Source: Stromatinia cepivora
Lineage: Eukaryota > Ascomycota > Leotiomycetes > Helotiales > Sclerotiniaceae
Direction of reading: 5' to 3'
Assembly (NCBI GenBank): GCA_014898415.1
Contig: RCTD01000002.1
Span: forward strand, 248,001-312,000
Length of the DNA: 64,000 nt
Part shown: piece by piece, positions 36,299 to 46,648 of the stretch
How the letters are laid out: each line of letters opens with the position of its first letter
How positions within the stretch are numbered: the stretch's first letter is position 1
Notes under the pieces: model-generated
Told to the model about the DNA's origin: nothing
Databases searched by the model: none
Seen by the model: only the letters and a program-made list of their open reading frames with translations
Made by a program: the position numbers and the translations under genes

Positions 36299-36850
36299 TC
36301 ATGTCTGCGTCATTTTTGGAAATCCTTGAAAGCTTGATACCGGATTGTTCCAACTCTCAGGATTCGTGATCCACTTGATAATCTCAAGTAGTTGGCTCAC
36401 GTAGCTGTTGATCTCCTTGGTATCTAAGTGCGTATCGTCCAAGGACACTACGCAACAGAAGTGTTCCATGTTTGACATAACACAATTTGAAAAGAAGCCA
36501 CTATGGATTATGTGTCAACGAGAGAACCTTGCGCTTCTGACTCGTGAGAAAAGTTTTCTTGTGTGATGAGAATGTCGTAGATAGCTTGGAATGTATGGAG
36601 CACATTAACAGCTGCCACGCGTGGAAGTTTGACCAAAACTGTGTGCAAAACGGGCCGAGTCGAAAGAGACCTCCCTAATGCCGCACGAACTTGGCTAGGA
36701 TGGCGATCCTTGACTTTGAAGGCTATTTTATGATGATATGACTGTGGTATTCGAGAATAGTTCGTCTTGCTCCGAATGTGATACTTCCCTAGAGGAGGAT
36801 TAACTAGATGTCGTTGAACTACTTTGCCTCTAACTAGAAGACATGTTGTA
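36299..36850 (-). pseudogene. Decayed protein-coding relic, family uncertain (possibly acyltransferase/condensation-like)
   Basis: Two protein-like minus-strand frames abut. The first is open from about 36850 to a stop at 36510-36508, with no start codon, and contains KVKDRHPSQVRAALGRSL and FQAIYDILITQENFSHESE. The second resumes one frame over with IIHSGFFSNCVMSNMEHF. It then has VSLDDTHLDTKEINSYVSQL and KWITNPESWNNP and ends at 36301-36299. Amino-acid usage looks like real protein. The order faintly recalls NRPS-condensation/acyltransferase proteins, but I do not claim that assignment. Missing start, a frameshift and short length argue for a pseudogene. Confidence 0.45.
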
Positions 36851-37811
36851 CGGCATCTCGAAGGGACTTTCCAACGCTATGAGCAGCGTGGGACAACCAA
36901 ACTTATCACGTATCCGAAAGTTTTCAGAATTGATTCCGAGAACGTCAAAACCATTCTTGCAACAAAATCCGATGATTTTTGCTTGTCACCTTTTAGGGTT
37001 GATGCCATGAAGCCTGTATTCGGGCATGGGATTTTCACCACTGATGGAATATTGTGGCATAAATCTCGCGCTCTCCTTCGGCCTACCTTTGCGAAGGAAA
37101 TAATACCCAATCTTGAGGTTGCAGAGATGCACTTTCAACATCTAATTAAACAAATACCTCGAGATGGATCTACCGTCGGCCTAAGAGATCTATTCTTCAA
37201 ATTCACTATGGATATGGCTACTTAAATTTTTTTCGGATATTCAGTCAACACCCAATGCAATTCAGATCATTCATCTGATAGTATATTCGATGTGGAGTTT
37301 GTTGAGCAGTAGACACGAACCCAGTGAGAAGCATCTCATAATGTACGGCTCGGACCAATTGCACGATTCCGAAATAATCCTGCAGCAAACAAGGCTCAGA
37401 AGATTGTATTCTCTTACATTGATCATTATATTGATGTAGCTCTTGATGCCCTAAAGAAGAATACCAACAGCACTAAAACGAAGGACGTTGATTTTGACCA
37501 CCTCCGCAAGGTGACTATAGATCGACAAGCCCTTCCGGACCAGGTTCTGAACACCCCCCCCGGCAGGTATCTAGAGATACAACAGCTAGCTTACTTGGTA
37601 ATTTTTTTCTGCTAGCAAGAAACCCGGATGTATGGACATAAAGCTCCAAGCTGAAGTCATGCGCCTTAATGGTCATCTTCCAACATATACTGATTTGCGA
37701 AATATGAAATGTCTACGTCATAACGAATGTAAGTATATCATCTTCCCACTCCAGCAAACCCATGGTGCTCGATATAAGATGTCCAGGCTCCAGTTGAACC
37801 ACATAACGTCT
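36824..37811 (+). pseudogene. Cytochrome P450 pseudogene (CYP52-like)
   Basis: P450 blocks are visible in order but in different frames. The first is FRIDSENVKTILATKSDDF with GHGIFTTDGILWHKSRALL, then KFTMDMAT followed at once by a stop (37223-37225), after which FFGYSV continues. After another stop and a shift come LGPIARFRNNP and IDHYIDVALDALKKN. After another shift comes the oxygen-binding helix remnant RDTTASLLGNFFLLARNPDV. After one more shift come KLQAEVMRLNGHLPTYTDLR and NMKCLRHNEC. The N-terminal membrane anchor and the whole heme-binding Cys region are missing. The blocks are those of the alkane/fatty-acid hydroxylase group. Confidence 0.9.
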
Positions 37812-37906
37812 CGACTCATATAATTCTATCTCCCGAGTACGACTTTAATGATCTAAACCAAATTTGAGCGCCTTTAATCTAAACCCATTCACTACTCGCT
37901 GGGAGA

Positions 37907-40044
37907 TCATTGCCCGAACCCGAAGCCGCCACCTCCCGGATCAAAGCTATCGCCATGGGCATTGCGAGATCGAAAGGCACTTGAGCTGCCGAATTGAAAG
38001 CTCGAAGACTGTTGTCCGGGCATAAAACCGCTTCCTGGAGCGGAGCGACCATCTGATTTATTGCCAGATTGAAAAGAATTTGAGCTGTTGAACGTAGAAC
38101 TTGAGGATTGTTGTCCGAACATAAAGCTACTTCCTGAAGTAGAGTTATCGGCAGCGTTATTGCCAGGTTGGAAAAGATTTGAGTTATTGAACTGAGAACT
38201 TGAAGGCTTTTGTCCGAAGCTGAAAGGTGCACTTGAACCTGAATTAAAAGTTAAATCTCCTGCTGAGCCAAAAGAATTTACAGAGACTGAAGCTGGTGGT
38301 ACTATTTGTCTAGTTGGCGTTACCCAGAAAGATGCCAAGAATCTTTCTTCTCTCTCCTTCTCCGCTGCGATCAATTCATGTGGTGGGTAATATTCCAAAT
38401 GTTCTTTGGGGTCCTTGTTTCCTGGTATACCCATCGACGTCGCCGCTCGTTCTGGCCAGTAATTTGTCGCTGGCTGGCTATCTTCATATGTATATTCTTC
38501 CAACATATTTCCGAACAGAAATCTACCCTTGATACAAACATCGAGTAGCTGTCTTGCTGTCATACGTTCATTGGGATAATACGCCAAACATTGGAGTAAA
38601 GTTCTTATGAGAGACTTGGAATAGATGCCAGAGTTCTTGATCATGGGATTATCGAGCAGATCCCGCCCACACGTCAGCACTGATACCTGTGGCATTATGT
38701 TGTTATCACTATCTAACGATGGAAATCCTACATACGCCATGCCTTGGCCAATTTTAACTTGTTGCTTCGTCATCAAATAGTATACTATGGCAGCTACCCC
38801 AAAAATATTGGCAGGTGTGCTATATGAACGATTCTGCATTTGTGGAAAAAATTGTTCCTTCGAGAAGTTAGGGTGTCATGGGATAGAAAAAGAGTTGGGG
38901 TAGAAACATACTGGAGCACCCCATCCGAGTGTCAATTGACTAGCAACATGTTCGAGCCATAGAGGATCTTGTGAATCATGAGGAACGTGGGCCGACAATC
39001 CGAAGTCTCCCATCTATATCTCTCGTTAGCCGACTAGTAAAGCGTCGAGGATTTTCTACGGCTTCGGATACCTTGAAGATGCCAATATCGTCATGGCTAT
39101 CGTCCTTATTTCCAATGAGGACTATGTAGTGGAAAGTCAATTTTGCTTGCGACTCAACAATCCTGGAGAATTAACTTACTATTCGCCGGTTTAAGATCCA
39201 GATGGCACACAGGAATCCAGTCCTGTCCGCTTCCAACATCTAAACTTTCGCTTCCATTCTCGAGCATGATGCACGCTCGAGCTAGACACTCAAATATGTC
39301 CCAGATGACTTTCTCTTCAAGTATGATACCGTTTTTCCTACCAGTTCAGTCAGTGCCGCGTTTATTTTCTAGCCATAGCAGATTTCTTTACTCAACATGA
39401 TCTGCTGTCCAATTCTCAACATCGCCCTTTTCGCAGAACTCGAGATATATTCTACTTTGTACTATCTTCTGCCGCTTCTGGAAATTATCTCTCCCGATAT
39501 CGAACATTCCTCCGATATTAGGTGGTACAACCTCGCCCTCATGATATGCCCTGTATATCTTCAGCACATGAGGTGTATTCTTATCCATGAATAATTGAAG
39601 AAATAAGGTTTCACTCAAGAGATCCTTATCAGATCTATTGGCCTGTTTAACCACGATATATTGAGGCATTCCCTCGGTTCCTCCCCCTGAACCGATCTTT
39701 CGAAACAGATCTGCAGAGCCTGCCCCACCTTTCCCAAGATGTCGCACTCCTTCCCATGATCTGTCAAAGTCTGGCCATTGCTCCCATGTTTGAGATAGTT
39801 TGAGCCAGGCTTCAGCTTGTTTTTGTTCCCGTTGTGAAGGGGTGCAGGATTCCCAATCTGCTGAGGATGGTTGTTCGGGAGGTGGTGTACGTGGTGGTGC
39901 GGTGCTGAATATGGAGGTATATGATATGTTTGGTGCTGAACTGGTGCTTCCAAACTGCCGTGTAAGACTAGAGATTCGATTTTTGGCAGGTGGCCCCCTC
40001 GTTCCAGGTGGTGGACGTCCGGGGGGTCGTCTTCTACTTGCCAT
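37907..40044 (-). CDS. Protein kinase with C-terminal FG-rich repeats
   Basis: I place five exons at 40044-39392, 39337-39180, 39121-39072, 39013-38912 and 38833-37907 (introns 54, 58, 58 and 78 nt, all GT...AG), giving 629 residues. After a Pro/Arg-rich start comes a kinase domain (about 95-440). It has a Gly-rich loop LGKGGAGSADLF, a VVK lysine, the catalytic loop HLDLKPAN (HRD changed to HLD, Asp kept) and the DFG of MGDFGLS. The subdomain IX segment reads PANIFGVAAIVYYLM. The tail (about 490-629) is Ser/Asn/Gly-rich with about six FG dipeptides (FSFGQ, FMFGQ, FQFGS, GFGFGQ) in three related units of about 33 residues. I do not recognise an orthologue. The substrate is unknown. Confidence 0.85.
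37945..38250. repeat. Coding minisatellite, about 99-bp units
   Basis: Three diverged copies, each recurring with ttgtccg(g/a)(g/a)cataaa(a/g)c or a variant plus a 'gaattgaaagctcgaag'-like segment. They encode the FG-repeat tail of the kinase and keep the frame. Confidence 0.6.
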
Positions 40045-40730
40045 TAGCGTTGAATATGTTGATAAATATAGTAGTTGACAGCAATGGGAATTTTATGAAG
40101 TCGAACTTTTTAGAAACCTTGAATTTGTGGTTTTGGTAGCTCTGATTGCTTCGAATAAAGAAATTACTGTGAGTGGTTTCCAGGGTCGGTTCACAGTTGT
40201 GTGATTGGACAGCAACGTTCTTTGTGGTCGTTGTCTGAACGCTGTTCTTTCTCATCACGACAGACTATAAAGAAAGCTTTATATTAGTGGATTTGGAGTC
40301 TGGTGTAGCAAGACTAGCGTGGGAAGAAAATAATAAAAATATGAGTGGTGGGAAAGGGGAGAGGGGAAAGAAAAGTTGCTGCGTTTCTTTAAACGAAGTC
40401 GAGAAGTCGAGAATCATTCCGTGGTAACTTATCTCTTAACTTCCTCCATATAATTCACTATAGTCACATATCATATTACACATCAAAGTCTATTTATTTT
40501 TTTATTTCTAAAGGAAATTTTGATTCTATCAACCAGAGCCCGCTCAAGTTAAACAGTTTCCTAACCTACCCAGATACCCCAGATACTTTTTTTGGTTTTC
40601 ATAAGGAAATCTATACTACCCTAGCAATTAACGCCTGCAAGTCAAGTTTTTTTTTTCAAAAGTTTTGAGCCATTTGAGATGATTCAGCGCCGGGCCTCTC
40701 ATCTCATCTCCCGAAACTCACAAAACATCC
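40045..40730. other. Intergenic between the small acidic-repeat gene and the kinase
   Basis: No supportable gene. It includes the kinase promoter and probable 5' leader. Confidence 0.4.
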
Positions 40731-41285
40731 TCACTCGCCCTTTGTCTTCGAGAATGTCCTCGCCAAGTTCTTCACCTTTTCGCTCATCCTCCTCACCAAT
40801 GTCTTGGATTTGGCTCGCTTGAGCGGAGTTGTGCGTGGCTCGGCAACAGGTCGTTCTCGTTGACTTGCACGTGTTGTAGGCCTGTCTTCAGCCTCTGCTT
40901 CTTCCTCTGCTTGAGCCTCTGCTTGAGCCTCTGCTTCTTCATCTGCTTCTTCATCTGCTTCTTCATCTGCTTCTTCATCTGCTTCGGCCTCTGCTTCTTC
41001 CTCCAATATAGGCGGATGTGCCTTTTTATCGATTCCCTTCCATTTGCCTTTTTCCGCACGCAACTTCAAGTTTTTACCACTGAATACCTTGGCTCTCTCT
41101 TTTCGCGCACGCAACTCCGCTTCTTCAACACAGAGAGAGCAGTCGCCCTCCTCTGGCTTTTCCGGCTCCCAGACGTATTTTGGACATGCGATGACTGTGA
41201 TCTTGTTGTCCAATGCGTAGAGACACGGAAAAAGGGTAGTCAATGAGTCCCCGCAGGTGTAGACGGTGTCTTCGCGCCGACACAT
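40731..41285 (-). CDS. Small Cys-containing protein with DEEA repeats, unknown function
   Basis: Single-exon, 184 residues. The N-terminal third has spaced cysteines (MCRREDTVYTCG, then FPC, IACPKY and CSLC), which could bind a metal. A basic segment follows, then an acidic alternating Glu/Ala region with four DEEA-type units and QAEA variants (about 95-130). A basic tail (KRAKSKTLVRRMSEKVKN) ends the protein. The opening MC-x-R...C-G resembles the start of the frame at 61024, so both may belong to a family of small fungal Cys-rich proteins. No enzymatic motif. The composition supports a real gene, but the function is unknown. Confidence 0.6.
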   Translation of the reverse strand: MCRREDTVYTCGDSLTTLFPCLYALDNKITVIACPKYVWEPEKPEEGDCSLCVEEAELRARKERAKVFSGKNLKLRAEKGKWKGIDKKAHPPILEEEAEAEADEEADEEADEEADEEAEAQAEAQAEEEAEAEDRPTTRASQRERPVAEPRTTPLKRAKSKTLVRRMSEKVKNLARTFSKTKGE

Positions 41286-43177
41286 GCTGATGGTTCGGGT
41301 TTGGTGGTTGGTGGTTGGGCTGGTGTGGTGGTGTTAGATTGTGTTTGCTGTTGGTATGTAAGTAAGTTGTAATGATTGGGTACTGATAAAGAGAGAAGGA
41401 AATTAAAGAGAGAAAAACTCTACTTGTATATCTGGAGCTGCATGTTATTCGAATATTGTTTTCATATTCGAAGTCCCTGTTGTTGAATTATTCCGCAACG
41501 GCCTTCATGTTCTACAGAATAGGATTAATGAGAAATAAGACTAGAACAATGCTTCATGGGCTAATGATACGTTTCATCGCTAGAGCACTTAGCCATGTTA
41601 TGCATTTCCTTCTTTGTTCGACGAATGTAGTATTATTATACCTTCAAGACGTAGGATTTAATATCGGTTATTCAAACTTCAGATTTGGAACATGAGCTTA
41701 ATTCCATAACTCGGTCAGCATGCCCAAATACACATTATTATGTTCATATAGGCCTGTGAATTGACTGTCAATTCATGTCTATCAATCTAAGTTTCCCATT
41801 CAATATATCGATTCAAATAATGCCTAGATATAGTTTCAGATTTCGGCATACTATATTCAAATAGTACATTCAAAATCGCCTCTTTGGACAGTATGTTCAT
41901 CAGTGCTTTTCAAATTGAACAGTCAATTTTTTTATTATGTGTGTTTCTACAACGTCTTCATAACTCTCCATTAAATTTACGATTCTCTTTAAAAAAAACT
42001 CGGACTAAATTATATCTTAAAATGCCTATTTCTATATAACGCTAATTCACTCAAGTGTTGTGTCGCAGTACCAGAATTAGCTTAGATACCTATCTCTCGC
42101 CTCCCTCCTCCACCTTTCGCATCGGCTGGCACATTCGACTTCTCAATCGATACCACCTCCTTAAGCAATTATTGCGCGCTCTTTCAAACCGAAGAGTGTA
42201 TCTTCTGTGGAAAGGGCAAAAAGTTTTCGCGAGCTTGAGGACAATGCGCCATCCGCATGCTGATGTGGGAACAGGCGTCGTGGTAACAATATCTTTTACA
42301 AGATATGTCTCAGGGTTAGTGTAGATGATATATTTGTTGATTTGAACTGTAAATCGATGGGTGTGGGTTGTTAGTGATATTGGTGTTGAAAGAAAGGAGA
42401 TGTATACAAGAAAAGATGGAGGGTATTTGATATATGGAGTTTTGGAACAAGTTTATTCTATGGAAGACAAGTTTCTGTTTCTCCTGAGAGAATGATCACA
42501 AGGAACAATGTTTCAATGGTAGCGGCGAGGATTGGAAAAGATGCTGTGGTAGGTAGTTGTTCTTTTCATTCAGAGAGTTATGAGAAGCTAGGTCAACGTC
42601 ATCTTGCCTTTGGGAGCATTTTTCGAAACTTGAGATTGGAGCGGAGTTCTTGATCTCATAATCACAATCTCCTCGGAATTCTCAGAAATCATAATAAACA
42701 ACTGCAGGATAAGATTCGAATAATACAACCGAGTCTTGTGGATTAGTTGTTGTTCTGTTCATGATAAAGAAAAAAGGGTGAAGAACTCGGCCAGCTCTGT
42801 GGCGTTGCACAGATTGAATAAGTAAAGAACAGCCTAAGCCACTCTACAGGATAATCTTAGACCTTTACTGAAGAGGAATTGAACGAATTGAAATGTAGCA
42901 TTCAAGTTATCGACATATACTAGCGGAATATATTTGTTCAACTTGGACTGTATTGTTGACAACAGAACAGAAGGCATGGAGCGATCATGAATAGACTCTA
43001 AACAATAACTTTCCTGGAAGTATAAGTATCGCTCCTCGAACTTTCCTTATTTAAATCTTCTTTTCTCCTCACCCACTTTCAATATCAAACAAACACAGCA
43101 CAAACAAGTACTCAATCAGATATCGAAATCACAACAAACAAACAACTTACCACCAATCGTAAGTAGCAACCGCAGTC
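41286..43177. other. Intergenic upstream of the secreted-protein gene
   Basis: No supportable gene; an 89-codon frame at 42055-42324 lacks any motif. A TATA-like tatttaaa (about 43049-43056) and a CAAACA-rich leader precede the ATG at 43178, which suggests a strong promoter. Confidence 0.5.
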
Positions 43178-43696
43178 ATGAAGAACTTCTTCATCACCTT
43201 CTGCTTGCTTGCAAGTATCGCAGTCGTAGCCGAGCAGATGTCTCCGGGATCACCGACGAAACCAAGTCCTTTTGACGTCGACAGCGAGAACCTCTGGAAC
43301 CTAACCTACTGGACACTCGACTTGAACTGCGCCTTCGATCGCAGAAGCAACGATCTTCATTGCCGCTGGGTCGACTGGGCCAGCGAGGACCCGATCCCAA
43401 CTCAACCAGTTCGCAAGGACTTCAGATTCAAGCTAAGCAGCAAGGTGCAGCAGCGAGAAGCCGATATCTGGGAACCCTACTCCTCACACGACTTCGACGT
43501 CATAAAAGTGGATCCAATGATGTTGCCGGCTGAATTCGACAGAAAGGAAAGAGAACTTGGCACCACCGATGTCATCTTCCCAATGAAAGTCAGTTGTTTG
43601 CGGACTTACGGATTGTCCTCGATCCTCTGGTGCGAGCGATGGATGCAAGATACGAAGAGACGCGCTCATGAGTTGAGCGAACTCAACGAGTTGTAA
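43178..43696 (+). CDS. Small secreted protein with four cysteines (effector-like)
   Basis: 172 residues, single exon. The N-terminus MKNFFITFCLLASIAVVAEQ is a typical signal peptide, probably cut near residue 19-20. The mature part holds four Cys (51, 62, 140, 152), consistent with two disulfides, many Trp/Tyr, and one NLT glycosylation site at 41-43. There is no membrane anchor and no enzyme motif. The C-terminus is helical and charged. Codons are more GC-rich than the flanks, which argues for selection on the protein. Size, secretion and Cys content match fungal effector-like proteins, but the role is not established. Confidence 0.8.
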   Translation: MKNFFITFCLLASIAVVAEQMSPGSPTKPSPFDVDSENLWNLTYWTLDLNCAFDRRSNDLHCRWVDWASEDPIPTQPVRKDFRFKLSSKVQQREADIWEPYSSHDFDVIKVDPMMLPAEFDRKERELGTTDVIFPMKVSCLRTYGLSSILWCERWMQDTKRRAHELSELNEL

Positions 43697-44663
43697 GTGA
43701 GGAACGACAGGGGCACGGTCGAGGGCGAGTGAGAATGCTTTGAATTTCAAATTGACAACTTTTCTTTTTGCTCTTGTTTACTAGACAGCTCTCTGGAATC
43801 ACCATGAATCCACAAACGCAACAACAATAAAAAGCCTCTCAAGGCAATGAAACCCAAAAATATTAGACCCTAGAGTGACTTTATGCGATCGTATATGAAT
43901 AGTGATGAAACGAAACATGAAAATGACAAAAGCAGTACTCGGATATGGTATATATCACATATCTGTAAAATAATAAAAGCACGCTTGTGCTACGTCTTTA
44001 TTTCTTGACCTTCTCGTTACTTCAGATATGTCATTGCATGGTTTTATCTGTCACGAAGGAGGAAGAGGTAGGGAACAAGACATCGGCAGGGAGAGCGTGT
44101 GACACACCGGTTTTATGCATGATATAACAATAGCATTAAACTATGGCCACCAAAAGTTTCGACAAGAACTTCCCTCGTCCTTGATCTGAGCCTCGAAATT
44201 AAGGTGTATGAATATTCTCCAAATTTGAAATTTTGCTTCAATGTAAATGGTCGAGTTCGATGTACGATGGCAATACATGATTCCATCCTAGCACAAAATC
44301 TAGAGACATGTTCGGAAAATCGATGCGTATGGCTCATGAGGATATTCAGACAGCATGTCCTTGTTTAATACACGCTTGGATATCTGATATTTCCCTGTGC
44401 ACGTGTTTTTAAGCTGATAAAAAGAACATGTTGTGCATGTCCAATTTAAAACTCAAATAACGATGGATTTGATAGTGAGAAAAGCCAAAATAAATGTGAA
44501 CTTGAAAGAGGATTTTCGGACATACAAACATGAAAAATAAAACGCCGAGAACCCAAGGTTATATACAAAAACACCACATCCAGCCCATGCAGAATTATCC
44601 ATTCCGTCTATAATCCAACATTTTATGCATCCATTCCTGTCACCCGAGAACCACCATGCGCGT
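43697..44663. other. Intergenic, convergent 3' ends
   Basis: This interval separates the convergent secreted-protein and dioxygenase genes. Nothing recognisable. Confidence 0.4.
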
Positions 44664-45729
44664 CTATAGCCTTGGTTCTAATCCAATGGTTGATGTTGAA
44701 GATGTACCCATACCCTTGAGGTTCTTGGGTGCCAAGATAATGTTATATTCGAGATCTAATTCTGCATTAGGATCACCTTGGCGAGGTTTGAAGTCAACGA
44801 CGAGATCTGGCTTTACAGCAAAAACGGTATCGGTGATGAGGTATGGGTCGTTGTTGGGGTAGATTTGAGTTGTTACTGGCTTATAGTTTTCATTTGAGAT
44901 CTGCAGATTCTTGCATTAGCTTTTGAGATTCACTGTAGAACGTGGAGTGGCTTACCATCAAGTGAATGTGAGCAGGTCTCATTGGGTGACGATCAAGTAA
45001 GTTCAAGATAACACCGGCTGGTCCATCAGTTGGCAGTGAGTATGCAGTTGGGTGCAAGCAGTAGAAATGATATTGTCCATTCCCATCGGTCCTAAACTTT
45101 CCTCTCAAGTTGTTATCGGTTTGGTTTTCAGGGTCTTGGAAATCGTATTTTCCGTTGGCAGATGCTTGCCAGATATCAACGACTACATTTGGAATTGGCT
45201 TCTTGGTGACCAAATCGGTGACGGTTCCATGCATCAAAGTAATCTTTCCACCTTCAGGTACTGGGTCCTGTATGATGCTACCGCCAAGTGGTCGGAATGG
45301 GGCGTTGGGGCTCCAGAATGGACCGAGGATTGAAGAGGATGTGGGGGTCTCGCCAGATTCGGTCATGATATGGTGTGCGATTTCATCGACGACACTAGGA
45401 ACACTGTTAGATTTAGTTGTAGGGTAGCATATTTGGGATACTCACGATTCGAGGCCGAGAACATCTGAAACTCGGTGACCTTCATTTCTGATGGGGGTGC
45501 TGATTTGTCCAATAGTGTTGACGAAGTTGACACCGGCCATCCATTCATCAATTGTAAGTTCATTCTCTCGTGCAAAGTCGTGGATGTGTTGAATGAGAGA
45601 ACTCATCAATTGTCTTGAGCGGGGATCGGTCTTAGGACCAATAGAGTTGATGACATTGGTAGTGAAAGTTGGGTCGAATTTTTGGAATCCTTTTGAAGTA
45701 GAACTAGTAGTCTCTTGTTGTGTCGACAT
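44664..45729 (-). CDS. Intradiol ring-cleavage dioxygenase
   Basis: Non-heme Fe(III) enzyme that opens catechol-type rings between the two hydroxyls. Exons are 45729-45446, 45394-44956 and 44900-44664 (introns 51 and 55 nt), giving 319 residues. An N-terminal helical dimerisation domain (about 20-100) is followed by [11 protein letters not shown] and the beta-sandwich catalytic core. The four iron ligands are visible: Tyr178 in NGKYDF, Tyr213 in [11 protein letters not shown], and His237 and His239 in RPAHIH. Their spacing matches catechol 1,2-dioxygenases. The substrate (catechol, hydroxyquinol or protocatechuate) cannot be fixed from sequence alone. The neighbouring 3-carboxymuconate cyclase favours protocatechuate. 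It is divergent from that gene, so it is probably co-regulated. Confidence 0.93.
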
Positions 45730-46648
45730 TTTGATTATGATGAAGTAGATATAATGTTATGGTTGAATGGTAATGAATTTATAGGGAAATAGTATGGTTG
45801 AAATGAATACAAAGAAGTTGTTAATGATGACGGAAAAAAAAACCAACCTTTACCTCGAGGAGGAAGTCCTACCTATATATGATTCTCTCCCCAAATATCC
45901 TCACCATACTCGGCCTAACATTGAGAACGAATTATTAACAAGCATCTGATGAGTAGTCCGTAATACGTACTCCAGAATTGGTGATCGAGTGACACCCTCC
46001 TTCGTTCTAGCAGTGGTTGAGACGGGTAGTTCAATCGGCTGTTGGTGCAAAAATAATGTGGTCTAAGATTGAAAATAGCACGGAATTGATATACGGGAAT
46101 GCAACTACACCCAATACCCCAAGACTAAATCACGAGTTTGGGCCGGAAGTATCTTTTCCCACGTAAAATGTCAAGAATGGTTTGACAATAAATAATCTAA
46201 ATGAGCGATAAGTTCAAAGTAGTGATGGTAAACTGTCTTGGCTTCATAATTGAGCTTATCTGATTCGCTTTCCGCAGTTACTACGAAGTAAATAAGTGTG
46301 AGAAGTTCGAATTCCTACCAATTGACTTACTTCTGGGTAGGTTCTACGATCCGGAAAAGTCTTTTACCGCTGAACAAATCCGTGCAAAGTCCCCCGGATT
46401 ACGCCCCGCACTTACTGATGTTGGTAGCTTATGGCCCCGCCACGGCAAACCAGGGGTTATACCAAAAAATTAAACTTATTTCTTTGAAGATAATATTACG
46501 GTGTTTCCGGTCAGTTATCATTTTTGAGAGAAGTCGTAACGAGATTCCAATTCTACATTCGAAATAATTTGACTCCTTGCATTTGATTGTACTCTGTATG
46601 TTACGGAACTCGTTTATCCGCAGACTTTACTCTTCACAAGCGAGAAGA
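45730..46648. promoter_or_regulatory. Divergent promoter, dioxygenase / carboxymuconate cyclase
   Basis: 919 bp between divergent starts (868 bp if the upstream ATG at 46598 is used). A CGG...CCG inverted pair (cggaaaagtcttttaccg, about 46352-46369) and further CCGG/CCG triplets nearby are candidate sites for a Zn2Cys6 activator, the class that usually controls such clusters. This is inference. Confidence 0.45.

Noticed and set aside
43153..43180. Apparent intron signals (gtaagt...gcag) just before the secreted-protein ATG
   Set aside because: The interval is only 17 nt, too short for a spliceosomal intron.
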